Below are positions 36,523-59,465 of a stretch of DNA of 64,000 nt, piece by piece. The translations under genes were made by a program, and so were the position numbers. Source of the DNA: Struthio camelus (Eukaryota; Chordata; Aves; Struthioniformes; Struthionidae); NCBI RefSeq assembly GCF_040807025.1, contig NC_090964.1, positions 6,076,001 to 6,140,000 of the forward strand. Reading direction: 5' to 3'. The notes under the pieces are model-generated. The model was given only the letters and a program-made list of their open reading frames with translations, was not told where the DNA came from and made no database searches. How positions within the stretch are numbered: position 1 is the stretch's first letter; every line of letters starts with the position of its first letter.

Positions 36523-38542
36523 TTTCCAAAAGCTTCCAGCAAGTCAGCAGTCAGCGTTAACCTACTCTCTCCTCCTCCTCTTCCTTATAACTCTCATTCC
36601 TACAGGAATACCAAATATTTTGCATATAACCCATTATATCATAAGGTCTCAACAGGATACAGTTTGATCAGATGCCATACAAGAGCATGCCGCGTCCTTA
36701 CTACAGTACACGAGGGCATATTTGAGGGTACTAATGCTATCTTAAGTATAGGTGGAAACCCAACATATGCTGCTACCGAAGACAAGGCACCTCTCGGGAT
36801 CCTGACGTGGGAGCACAAGTTTTGCAAAACATCATTTTTATGTCAGAAGACAGAGGGCTTCTTGGTAGCAGTTGTGAGCACCAGTGTCTGGGTTAACCCA
36901 GACCTTTGCAACAGCAGCTTTCTTCCATGCCAGCGATAGGTCTCGTGGCCTCAATTAACATCGCTGACTCTCAACTGGTCCCCTGTAATTTGTTAAGCAT
37001 TGGTACTACAGCACAGCGTTATAGCTGTAGTTCAAGCCTATATTAAAGCCAAACAAACCTGCCAGCCCATTCATTGGGGTGCTTAGGGTTCGCATTGCCA
37101 TTAAGAAATAGCTAACAGACAAATTTCACCAATAACAATGCACAGGTTTGCAAAGGATTGTTTAGTCTGAGTGTCTCTTCAGTACTGATGGAAAAAAATG
37201 GGAAATTTCTTGCTGCCCTTCACCTCAGCCGAAGACAGATAAAGCCCTCCCTTACGCTGCTAGAGGAAGTATGCCTTACACGTGTTTATCCGTCAACTAT
37301 ATCAGCTAAAGATACAAAGCAAATAGACAGAAAAGTCCTTTTTTTCCTCCAAGATGTGCTCATTAGATGCTGAAGAGTAACTGAAACCTCCTTTCTCCTT
37401 GGTGCACAGGTTCCAGCTTTACATCTACTTCTGAAAAAAGAATGCCTGAAATCTAGTGAAATGAGAACTTCGAGTATACAACTAAAACAGATTTTCTTTC
37501 AGCAGCTCGTTCCTCACAACCACCAGGTTAAACAGGTCACCAGTCCAAAGACTACCCGCATGGAACGCAATTAGGGGATTGAACAAAACCTCAATGTGCA
37601 AAACACTTCAGGAGGCCTCTGAGAGCAGCCACGGACAAAGCAGTCGATAAGATCCAAGGTCACCTATAGCAATTCGCAATCAATAGTAGGCTCCATGTCC
37701 TGAACACAGAAGCCGATTTGACCAGTCCCTCCAACTTTGACATAAAAAGCTAACACTAAGGCAGCCATATAACACATTTTCCATTTTTACTAACTACATC
37801 CACTGCCCTAACTCTGGGCTTAGAAACACACACAAAAGCACAGGACTAAGAACTAATACACGTTGCCATAACTTTGTTGAGCTTTTTGTTCCACCTGGAA
37901 ATAAGAATAGTCACATCTCATTACAGGGGAATTAAGACTGTTTTCTAACACAACTGGACAAACAGCTTAGGAGCTTGTACGGCACAAATCACACCCGGAC
38001 CATGCCCTAGTTGTGAAGGCTGGAAAGACCATCTTGCACCTTCATGGGGCCTGCTCAGATTGGAGTACTTCAGCTTCTCGATGTCAAACTGTTCTTTTCG
38101 GAATACTCGCCCCCAACTCACTCCTTTTCTGACACTTATCCAACAGCCGTGGCTAGGCACCCCAGGGGAGGACAGGCCACCCTACGGGGCCGCTCCGCGC
38201 CGGCTACGCCCCAGGCTGACCGGGCAGCTCTGACAGGACACAGAGCAGCGCTCCCGCTTACGTTGTACACCTCAGGACCCAACGTTTTCCACCAAAAGGT
38301 TAAATAACGCCTACGAGGTGAAGCACTTCCCCCTCCCACCCAGGGGGAACGGGCGGTGCGGCCGGTACCGGCGGCTCCGGGCCCCGCGGAGAGGCCGAGG
38401 CCGAGGGGAGAAGGGTCTGGGCCGCCCCGGCGGGGTGAAGGAGCCGCAGGGCCCCGCCAGTCCCCAGGCCGCTCCCGCCCCGGGCCGCAGGGAAGGGGCG
38501 CGCCCGCAGCCCCCCGGCCCGGCCCGGCCCGCCGCCCCTACC

Positions 38543-38760
38543 TCCCCATGACCCGCGGGCGGACCGAGGCGCCGCCGCCGGCTCCGCTCCCTCCACCGCA
38601 CGGCCGGAGCCCTTCCGGGGTCACCACCCCGCCGCCGCCCGGAAGCACTTCCCGGCGCCGCCAACCAGCGGCCGCGCGTGCGCTGAAAGGATTCGCTGCC
38701 CCCGCCAAGCCCGCGAACCTGTGCGCATGCGCACAGTAGCCTGCAGGGGGCGGAGCAGCG
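38543..38760 (-). promoter_or_regulatory. TAF12: CpG-island promoter and non-coding exon 1 of TAF12
   Basis: GC-rich region with a minus-strand splice donor (GGGGAG|GTAGGG, exon ending at 38542). Upstream are ETS-type elements (CCGGAAGCACTTCCCGG near 38640) and a palindromic NRF1 site GCGCATGCGC at 38723-38732. The exact start site is not visible. It is a TATA-less housekeeping type. Confidence 0.65.
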
Positions 38761-39272
38761 GGGGCGGGGTGGGCCGGGTAGGCCTCCCAGGATGCCGCGC
38801 GCGATTTGCATATGGCAGCGGTGCCGCCGCGGCAGGGAAATGGCGGTGTTTGGGGGGAACCCGCAGAAGTGGCGGGGAAGAGGGGAAGGCAAAGGGTAGA
38901 CTGAAGCGTGAAGCACGAAGGGGCACCGTGGGTTGAGGGGGAGGGGGGAGGGCTCCTCGCCGTGAGCTAGGGAGCACCCTGCTGCCTCGGGCCAGCGGCG
39001 GTGGCAAGGCGGCGCCTTAAAAAGGGCTTCTGCCGTGCGTGGCACGGGGGGGCCCCGCGGCCGCCCCCGCGGAATCGACATCAAGAGATTTCGGAAGCAC
39101 AATTTTTGCGACGGGGGCAGCTGGTAACCGCTTGTTCTGGCGCCCCGGTATCCGGTAACGACAGTGGTAGACAGAGGAGGGTCGTGAGGGGGGGGTGGAG
39201 GGGCGCGGGGTGCAGCCGCAGCCGTAGCGGCACAGCAGCATGTGTGCTCCTTGCTCTACCCATCCCCAGAGG

Positions 39273-39460
39273 TGTATAGCTCCGTAGAGGTACATGGGCA
39301 CCTGTAGATGTCGATACGCATTAATACGCCTTGTCCTATATCTCCATAGACGTATGAGGCTCTATAGCTCTAGATACATGTCTATCAGCATCAGCCTCTA
39401 TCTCTATGGCTATATGAGTAGCTACAGATATAGATCTATAGGTACCCAGCTAGGTTGGAT
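39273..39460. repeat. Degenerate CTATAG/GATA-type short repeat
   Basis: About 190 bp made of drifting variants of CTATAGATAC and CTATCTCTATGGCTATAT. The low complexity contrasts with the GC-rich flanks. Likely an old minisatellite. Confidence 0.6.
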
Positions 39461-39740
39461 AGATATGCACCAGCACCATGTGTATTTCTAGCAGAAAATA
39501 AAACCTCTCGCAGGCCCTCTTCCTCCCACCGGGTTCCTGCACGCCCCCACCCGGGCGTTGGGGCTCTGCTGCGCTGTTTGGGGATGCTCCTGGGGTATTT
39601 GCGACCCTTGTGTTTATCCCCTGCCTTAAATCTCTGCTTGGGGCAAATGTAAAATGTTGCTAAGTGGTGGAGAGAGCACCCGGCCTGGCTGAAACTAGGG
39701 TGCTGGAAAGCATTCAGTGCTGGAAAGCAGGGAGGGAATG

Positions 39741-39767
39741 GTTTATATACATATATATATATATTTA
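39741..39767. repeat. (AT)n microsatellite
   Basis: TTTATATACATATATATATA run in the 3' flank of the DCBLD-type gene. Confidence 0.75.
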
Positions 39768-39998
39768 AATAGGATTGCTTTGTAAAAATCTCCCTTTGAG
39801 ACCTTGGGGAAGGTCTACATCCAAGGGCTCGGGCCACCCAGAGCGCAGACAGCCCTGCAAGGCGAGAAGGGCCCTGCGCAGCGGCTGCACTCCCCCTTCG
39901 CCTTCTCTCCCCATAGCACTGATGGGGCGGCCACATCCTCTGGCTCCAGCAGCCCACGTGTGCCTGGCACAGCAGAGGCGATCTCCCTCCTTGCAGCT

Positions 39999-51573
<11,575 letters not shown>

Positions 51574-51577
51574 CCTC

Positions 51578-51627
<50 letters not shown>

Positions 51628-52783
51628 CCGCGCCCGCCGCCGCCCGCCCATTGGCTGCCCGCGCCCAGCCCTGCGCCGCCATTGGCCCGCCGCGCTGTCA
51701 GTCCCCCGGCGCTGCCCCCTGCCCCGGGGGTCTCCGCAGCGCCCTGCCATGGAAGGGGCGGCGGGGCCGGCGCACGGGCGGCTCCGGTCGCCCCCACTGC
51801 CCTCCCTCGGGCCCGGGCTCCAGAGCCCCCAGGCCACGGCCGCCAGTCGCCGCTCCCCCGCTCCTGGGCCCCCCGGGCAGGGGGCAGGACCCCTCTGCGC
51901 CCCCAGCCCCTCGCTCGTCCCTGCCAGCGCCGCCGTCGCCAGCCCTGGCCCAGCCCCGGCCCGACTCCAGCAGCGGGCCCGCCCCCGCCGCCAAGGCACC
52001 CTGGAGGCTCTGGCCCCCGGCGACGTGTGTCTCCAGCCCCGGCCCCCCGCGCCGCCACGCGCCACCGACTTTTCCCGGCAGGCGGGTTTCTGCTCGAGCC
52101 GGGCTCTCGCCCGCCCGCCGCCCCGCGCCCGCCCCAGCCGGCAGCCGGACGCCACCGCGGCCGCCCAGAGCCGCAAGCGGCGGCCGAGCGCCGCGCAGCC
52201 GAGGCAGCTGCAGCCTCCGGCCGAAAGCACCTCCGGCCTCCGCGCCGGGAAACGACCTTTAACAAACCCGGCCGCAACACCCGACCCCAAAGCAGCTTTG
52301 TTTTCTCTCCCGGGGGCCAGCCCCGCTGCGGCGCCTCGGCAAAACGCCACCGCGCCACGCGCTGGCCACGCAGCCGGCCGAGACGCGGCGCCGCAGCGCC
52401 TGTCCGGGTCTACGGGCGCTGGCCTGGCCTCCAACCGCCGCTCCCGCCGCGGCGCCTCCTCCGCAGCCTCTCCGACTTCGGCACGTGTCACCGGGCGCCT
52501 GGGCCCGGGGGAGCCCGCGGGCTGCCGCCAGACTTCCCCGGCGGCCTTTGCTCCCTTGCGCATCAGCGCCGGCCCTTGTCAGTCACAATGGCCTCGGCTG
52601 CGCTGCCGGGAGCTGCCGGCCGCGTCCCTCACTCCTTGGGCGACCGAGGAGGCGGGAGGTGGCGAGAGGGGCCGCTCTGCGGTTTCGCCTCGGGAACTAG
52701 AGCAGCGCTCGCGCATCTTCCCATTTCTTGTGGCGTTGACGACGGCTCACAGCCGGTGGTGGCTTTGAGTCTTCGCCAAAGCC
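51574..52783. promoter_or_regulatory. Divergent CpG-island promoter between the DCBLD-type gene and the unrecognised gene
   Basis: 1.2 kb of extreme GC content between two start codons pointing away from each other. CCAAT-type boxes (CCCATTGGC near 51648, GCCATTGGCC near 51680) lie close to the DCBLD start. No TATA box is seen. Very long open frames on both strands here are composition artefacts. Confidence 0.75.
51578..51622. repeat. (CCG)15 trinucleotide repeat in the DCBLD 5' UTR
   Basis: Fifteen perfect CCG units, i.e. CGG on the transcribed minus strand, a few bases upstream of the start codon. The duplicate copy has sixteen. Confidence 0.9.
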
Positions 52784-55700
52784 ATGCTTCGAAAGGAAGG
52801 GCAGAGGAACAACCCCCCCAAGACGGTCCGCTTCCAGCTCCCCGAGAGGCACTGGCGGGAGGAGCTGGAGTGGGAGAGGCAAGAGGCTGCTGCCGCCTTT
52901 TGGGCTGCAGCAGGTGCCTCGAGCTCTTGCCCGGTGCCGTGGGGGGAGCCCAGCCAGCCGGACGAGGATGGCCTGCCACGCGTGCGGCCACCTCGAAAGG
53001 GCAAGATGTGGCTGAGGGGCCTCACCTTTCGCCTTCGGGAGCTGGGCAGATCCTGTGCGGGTAAGAAAGCGCCCAGAGCCCCCGGCACCGCAGGCGGGCA
53101 CGCAGGGCCCCTGCCCGCAGCAGGCCGCACACCCTCGGGAGCAAGCGGAGCCCTGCAGCCAGGGCAGGCAGGCACCAGCGTTCACGCCTGGGGCTTTGGC
53201 GTTCCTTGCAGTGCCAGCTTTCCGGTCTTGCTCCGGCAAGAAGAGACAGCAGAAGGCCCGGGCACCTGCGGAGACCCTCGTTGCTGCGGGCCTTGTGGAG
53301 GAGCGAGAGGAGAGCGGCACCGCCGCCTCCAGCCTCACCAGTGACCAGCACCCGGTGAGTGAGGGCAGCCCCCGGCGCACAGCCCCTCGCTGGCCCCTGC
53401 GGGGACACCTGCGTCTGGGGCAGAGCCACCCATCCCAAAGCACAGGATCCCCACTCACGTCCCAGCCTGGCCGAGCTCAATCCCAAAAGGCGAGAGCCGC
53501 TGAGAAGCACCTGGGAGGAGCGCTTGTGCAAAGGCTGCCTTCCAAGGAGGTCCTCCAAACCTCCTGTTGGAGCAGGGGCTGCGTCCAGCAGGCTGCGAGC
53601 ACCAGCAAGATGGCTCCAGCAGCCCTGCGTTGCCTTCTCCCTCCCCCTCCCAGACCCACCAGCCTCCCTCAAGGTCCCTTCCCCTCCGCAGCTGATCTCC
53701 TGCCTCTCTGAGCCGTTCTCTTTTCCACCCGTGTCCCCAAAGGTCCAGGAGAGCCTCAACGCAGAGGTCCCCCCTGCTCAGGCACCTGGGGTGCCTTCTG
53801 GCGAAGAAGATGGTGAGACGGGTAAGCCCCGAGTTGCCTGGGTGCACAGGGAGCAAGGCCGACAGGACGGGGGCACGGAGGGGTGCTGGGCTGAGCCGAG
53901 CAGCTGGCAGCAAAGGGCATCTCCTCCTGGAGATCCCCGGAGAGCTGGGGGCAGCTGGGGCAGACCTGTAAGGAGGTCTCTGGAGGCTGCCGTCGAGGCA
54001 GCCCATGGGCACACGGGTCAGGAACGGGAAGCCCTGTGGAGCCTCAGCAAGGCCGTGCTGCCCTGCTGCTGGTGTTTTCCTGCCTGCTCCAGCGCTTCGG
54101 GAACCTCTGCAGCACTCGGAGAGCGTAGGGTAGGCAACGGCTGGGCTTGCCAGCATCACCGCTCAGTCGCTCTCTCCTCTTCTCCCGTCTTCCTGCTTGT
54201 CCCCATGTCCCAGAACCTCCTGCAGCAGAAGAGCAGCCCACGGAGCCAAGCAGCGATGAGGTTATAGATGCGGCCGTGAGATACATCTCCAAATACGTGA
54301 AGGACCTGGCCGCCTACATGGACCAAGCCATCTCTCGGGGTAGGCAGCCGAGGGTGGAGGGTGAGGTCTTGGGCCCAGCGGGACCGGGCCAGGCAACAGG
54401 GGGCTCTCAGGGAGGAAAGCGGGGCTGGCACGAGCAGGGGTCAAAGTCTGCGCCCCTCCTCCTGTCCTGGAGGGGTCTGTCAGAGGGAACCCACTCAGCA
54501 GGGAAGTCCTTGAGGGCGTGGAGGCCTGTTTTCACCTTCTGCTTGTGTCTGCCAGAAATGGAGCTTGCCAAAGGGCTGCAATCATTAGCCAGTGCCTTCA
54601 AGAAGACTAGCACTCACGAAGAGGTAAGCTGGCGGAGACGGGCAGCCCCAAAGCTCTCCCCACAACCCCCAGCGCCCTGCTTCCTGGGCTCCCGCGCCAG
54701 CTGCCTGACAGGGCCTGGGCGCTGCCACCTTCTGCACACCTCCCGCCTGCCTCCCAGCACTCTCCTTGCAGCCTGCCACTACCCGGTCCCAGCCAGGCCT
54801 GGGCTTTGCCGGTAGCGGCCAGGCAAGCCGAGCCACTCGCTCTTCTCTCACCTTGAAGGAAGCACCTGCCTGCTCCCTGCCTGGTCGTGTTCGCTCTCAG
54901 CCACGTGTGTTTTCTCCTTTCTCAGCCCTCGGTGCCAACCCCGGAGACTCCTGCGCCATCTCTCGAAGATGATGTAGCTGAAGGGGAAGGCCATCACCCC
55001 GATGTGGAGCAGCAAAAGCAATGCCTTCAGGTAGGAGAGCTGCCCAGGACAGACTCTTGCCCCCTTCCCACACAGGGATGCTCGTGCACGTGCACGTGCA
55101 CGTGCAGGCACAGTCCTCACCCACACCACTGGGTGCAGAGTGGCTCCGGTCAGCCGGAAGGAAATGCTGGCCATCTCCCTGCTCCCTGGCAGCCTGCTGC
55201 TCCAGCCACGCTCAGCCTTGGCTCTGCCTCTCTCCCTGCTTCAGGCCCTTGGGGAAACTCTCCTCGTTAACCAGCAGCTGCTAGAGAAGATGGAGCAGCA
55301 GTGGCAGCAGGCTGAAAGGCAGCTGGTAAGTAACACGGAGTCTCCACATTCGCTGGCCTGCTGCTCCCCGAGCCAGCCCCGAGGCTCACCGACACGCCAA
55401 TGGCCTGGCAGATGCATCTCCCCGCTGTTCTCCTGGGGCACGGGAGCAGCGCGCCGGCAGCAAAGCAAAGAGCCTTCACCAACCCGATCCCAGCGGAGGT
55501 GCTCTGCAGGCCAAAGCTCAGAGCTCTTCCCCTCCTCTTCATCCTTGCTCTTCCCCGTGGATCCTCACTCGTCTTCTTTGCTAGCAAAAGGAAAAGGCTG
55601 AGCTCTTCTGCCTGCCGTGCTGCGAGGACACGGAGCACAAGGAGAAGGAAGAGGCAGCCGAAGACGAGCAGCTGAGTGCCTGCAGCACCCCCAGCTCTGG

Positions 55701-56679
55701 CCTGCGCTGCTGGAGGATGGAGATGAGCAGACGGTGAGAGCAGAGCTGCTCTGGACGGCAGCCGCGCACGGAGCCTGCTCGGGGCTGCCCTTAGCCTGCG
55801 TCCAGATGCGCTGCCCCAGCCCAGCCAGGCCTGCCTCTCTCCCCAGGACACGTGCCTGGAGCGCTCTGCCGGCGCCCTCAAGCACCCGCCGCCCCTCTTG
55901 CTGCCCCGGCACGGCCTCACTTAGCCCACGCCCCTCTGGCGATGGAGCTCACCACTGGTGCTCCGCTGCCATGGAGGAGAGCCGGGGGCACAGCCGGGGC
56001 CTTTGTGCTGCAGCTCTGCTGGGAGGGAGGGCTGGCTTGTCCTGGCAGTGAGTGCCCAGGGCAGATCCCCAGCTGATCGCAACGCAGAGCGCTGGGCAGC
56101 AGCGCAGGCAGTTGGCTCCGTGGGCAGAGAGCTCGTCCTTGTGCCCTCTGAGCTCTTTCCCTTGCCTCCTCTCCCTCCTCGCAGCTTACAGAGCACACGG
56201 CAGCTCCTGCAGCCTGCAGCCTGGATGAGGGTTCTTGCCAGGCTGCCAGCAGTAACAGCCTAAGGAAGGGCATCACCCTCACGACGTGCCACACACGCAA
56301 CCAAGAGGTATTCTTCGGGGGAGTCCCGGGCAGGGACATAAGTTGGGAGCTGGCCTGCAGGGGGGAACAGAGCGAAGCGAAGCCCTGCGAGCAGGGCGAC
56401 CCCCCGCACTCTACCGGCCTGGGGGTGCCACCTTCTCCCACACCTCTGGTCCAGCATAACCTCAGCTGTGAGCCCTCTGGTCGGCAGTAGGGGACTGTGG
56501 CATGAAGAAGTTGTGTCCCTGGGCTGTCAAGAGGCCTCTTTTAGGCACCAAGCCAAGCACTCACATGCGCAGAGCTGGCCCTACAATGGTCGCCAGCAAG
56601 AACTGGAGTCCCAGCGAAAGCTGCTAACGTGTGCTTTGGGGCAGGTCTTCCCCAGCCCTCACGTGCACCCAGGAAGACC

Positions 56680-56724
<45 letters not shown>

Positions 56725-56945
56725 CTCTTCATGGTGCTCTCTCTCTTGTGTTCTCTTTCTCCTCAAAACTGGAGCAAGGTGAGCAGGGCAGAGCTCGAGA
56801 TCGAGCAGGAGTCGAGATCGCCAGGCAAGTTCTGCAGAGAAAGAAGCAGCAATCAGACTCTGATGCTTCTGCCCATGCAGACACAACCGCCATCCCGGCG
56901 ACCATCATCCCTGCCCGCCCGCTGGTGCCTGCGCACCAAGACTAA
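52784..56945 (+). CDS. Unrecognised multi-exon gene with a possible FCH/F-BAR-like helical segment
   Basis: Exons with good GT/AG borders and matching phase: 52784-53060, 53212-53354, 53743-53821, 54214-54339, 54556-54623, 54926-55030, 55245-55325, 55585-55733. The encoded protein begins MLRKEGQRNNPPKTVRFQL. A helical part from exons 4-5 (YISKYVKDLAAYMDQAIS then REMELAKGLQSLASAFKK) weakly resembles the first helix of F-BAR domains in Rho-GAPs of the ARHGAP45/GMIP/ARHGAP29 group. It is followed by a coiled-coil-like LLEKMEQQWQQAERQL. Plausible exons at 56185-56309 and about 56775-56945 (ending PAHQD, stop at 56945) are both phase 0, but exon 8 ends in phase 2. The full chain therefore needs either a different exon 8 border, an indel or a decayed 3' end; a short ending at 56263 is the alternative. 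A poly(A) signal lies at 57379. I do not know its function. Confidence 0.55.
56681..56720. repeat. (CTG)13 trinucleotide repeat
   Basis: Thirteen perfect CTG units in the 3' part of the unrecognised gene, upstream of its probable last exon. Confidence 0.92.
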
Positions 56946-57378
56946 CGTGACATCTCGACTCCCCTGGACCCCGTTAGACTCCCAGGTCACCAAGCCTGGC
57001 TGGGAACGCTCTGTGCCACGCTGGGGACCAGATGACGACCCCATTTGTGTCCTCTCTCCCCTTTCCCTCTCCACTGCTGCTGCTGGAGGCCCTGCCCGTA
57101 CCTGGGGACGGAGGCAGTCTGGGCAGCTGCCAGCAGAGAGCAGCTTTCCTGGAAGCGACGAACTATCGGGCTCCTCTGCGGCCTTCACGCCGCTGCGAGC
57201 CGAGGCCGAGAGCCCGCGGGGCTGCCGGGGAGGAGGCCGGGGCAGCCCGAAGCCGCGGGCTCGCCTGGGGGCGCCAGGCCTCCCCGTCCTCAGGCGGAAA
57301 GAAGGGGACAGAGCCGTCCTCGCGGGCACCTGCCGCTCGCCCAAGTCGCCTGCCCAGCACCCCCCTTGCGCTAAGGGC

Positions 57379-57384
57379 AATAAA
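57379..57384 (+). terminator. Polyadenylation signal AATAAA of the unrecognised gene
   Basis: Canonical hexamer followed after about 15 nt by a GT-rich element (TTGAGTTGTCGTGTG), about 430 nt past the likely stop codon. Confidence 0.7.
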
Positions 57385-57597
57385 CCGATGCCGTTGAGTT
57401 GTCGTGTGCCGCGATGATGCGTCGAGAGCGGGGCGCTGGGGAGGGCAGCACGGGCGGGCCAGCACGGGCGGGGCCGGGGCAGCACCCCGGGGTGGGGGTG
57501 GGTGGGTGGGGGGCAGGAAGCTGCCGCCGGGCCTTTCCACGCCTCCCCCACAACGAGCCGCGCCTCGCGCTTCAGCTCGGCCGGAGCCGCGCTCCAG

Positions 57598-58860
57598 TTG
57601 TAGCCCGCACGGCTTCACCAAAGGCAAATCACGCTTGACCAAGCCCAGAGCCTTCTCTGCTGGAACGACTGGCTGGGTAGATGAGGGCAGAGCGCTGGGT
57701 GGTGTCCACCTGGACTTCAGCAAGGCTTTGGACGCTCTCTCCCATCGCATCCTCGTAGGTAAACTCAGGACGTGCGGGCTAGATGAGTGGACGGTGAGGT
57801 GGATTGAGAACTGGCTGGATGGCCCAGCTCCGAGGGTTGTGGTCAGTGGCGCAGAGTCTAGTGGGAGGCCTGCAGCTAGCGGTGTCCCCCAGGCGTCCGT
57901 CCTGGGTCCGGTCTTGTTCCATGTATTCATCAATGACCTGGAGGAAGGGCCAGAGTGCCCCCTCAGCAAGTTTGCTGATGCTACTAAACTGGGGGCAGTG
58001 GCTGACACACCAGAAGACTGGGCTGCCCTTCAGAGGGACCGGGACAGGCTGGAGAGCTGGGCGGAGAGGAACCTCCTGAAGGTCAACAAAGGCAAGTGCA
58101 GGCTCCTGCACCTGGGGAGGAAGAACCCCCTGCACCACGACAGGCTGGGGGTTGACCTGCTGGAGAGCAGCTCTGCAGAGAGGGACCTGGGAGCGCTGGT
58201 GGACAACAAGTGAAGCGTGAGGCAGCAGTGTGCCCTTGTGGCCAAGAAGGCCAATGGCATCCTGGGCTGCGTTAGGCAGAGTGTTGCCAGCGGGTCGAGG
58301 GCGAGGGAGGTGATCCTGCCCCTCTCCTCAGCCCTGCGGAGGCCTCTCCTGGAGTACTGTGTCCAACTCTGGGCTCCCCAGTCCAAGAGAGACATGGCAC
58401 TACTGGAGAGAGTCCAGTGGGGGGCTACAAAGCTGATGAGGGGACTGGAGCATCTCTGCTCTGAAGAAAGGCTGCCAGAGCTGGGCCTGTTGAGCCTGGA
58501 GAAGAGAAGACTGAGAGGCGATCTCCTCAATGTGTACAACTATGTGAAGGGGGGGCGTCGAGAGGATGGGGCCAGTCTCTTCTCCGTGGTGCCCAGGGAC
58601 AGGACAAGAGGCAACGGGCACCAACTGAAGCACAGGCACTGCCATGTGACCCTGAGGAAAAACTTCTTGACTGGGAGGGTGACAGAGCACTGCCACAGGT
58701 GGCCCAGAGAGGCGGTGGAGTCTCCTTCGCTGGAGATATGCAAAACCCATCCGCATGCGATCCTGGGAAACAAGCTCTAGAGGACCCTGCTTGAGCAGGG
58801 GGGTTGGACTAGCTGATCTCCAGAGGTCCCTGCCAACCTCAACCATTCTGCGATTCTGTG
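57598..58860 (+). mobile_element. CR1 LINE, 5'-truncated, 3' half of ORF2 (reverse transcriptase) and 3' UTR
   Basis: The frame reads HGFTKGKSRLT at its start, then [70 protein letters not shown], and RLRGDLLNVYNYVKGG, diagnostic of the C-terminal half of CR1 ORF2. One in-frame stop (58211) separates two long open parts. The catalytic YADD-type motif reads FADA, so it could not polymerise. The element ends in the CR1 tail, two 8-bp units ATTCTGCG ATTCTGTG at 58845-58860. Few disruptions suggest moderate age. It lies just past the poly(A) site of the unrecognised gene. Confidence 0.95.
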
Positions 58861-59465
58861 TAATGACTGGTGCGGAGGCGCGTGCGGAGGCCGGTGCAGA
58901 TGTCAGGAGGCTCTGAGCAAAAGGCGTCTCCCAGCATGCAGGCTTGGAGGCGCAGAGCATTGGGCATCGCATAGAGGCAGATGAGGAACAAACTGGGGAG
59001 GGGTTCGAAACCCAAGAGGGTAATCTGGAACGGCGCTTGGAACGTAGCACTGAATTATTGTGGAGTGATGTGTTTCTCCTCTTCCCACACTCTTCATTCC
59101 CCCGCTCACAAAATCACCTTGGCGCTTTCCTGCGTAGCGGTAGGAAGCGGTCCCCCACAGCGCAGCAAATATCCCTGCGGGAAAACACTGCAAGGACCGT
59201 CTGCGTCGCTGCGTCTCGCTCCACCTCTGGCACGAGGAATACAGACTTCTCTGCAGCTTGTGCGCAGCAGAAGGGCTCTGTCCCCGGCCCCTTGGCGGTG
59301 CTGAAAGATGACAGCATCACGCTGCCGCCTGGAAGGGTTCCCGCCTAGGGGCAGAAGCTCTCGCTTAGAAACCTGCCTCCCTGCGCTGTTGTGGCTCTTG
59401 CCAAAACCTAGCGTGTGGCTTTGCTTGGCCGGCACCGAGTCTGCAGGGCTGGGCTGGTAACTGGC
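58861..59465. other. Spacer between the CR1 and the duplication junction, nothing recognised
   Basis: Unique-looking sequence with no supported exon. It ends at the junction where the second duplication unit begins. Confidence 0.55.

Noticed and set aside
38735-39300. A second gene starting to the right from the TAF12 CpG island
   Set aside because: No exon with coding character or consistent splice sites follows; the nearest supported gene to the right is the DCBLD-type gene on the minus strand.
56541-56886. Poly-Leu, poly-Cys, poly-Ala or poly-Ser proteins
   Set aside because: Different frames of the CTG repeat, not separate genes.
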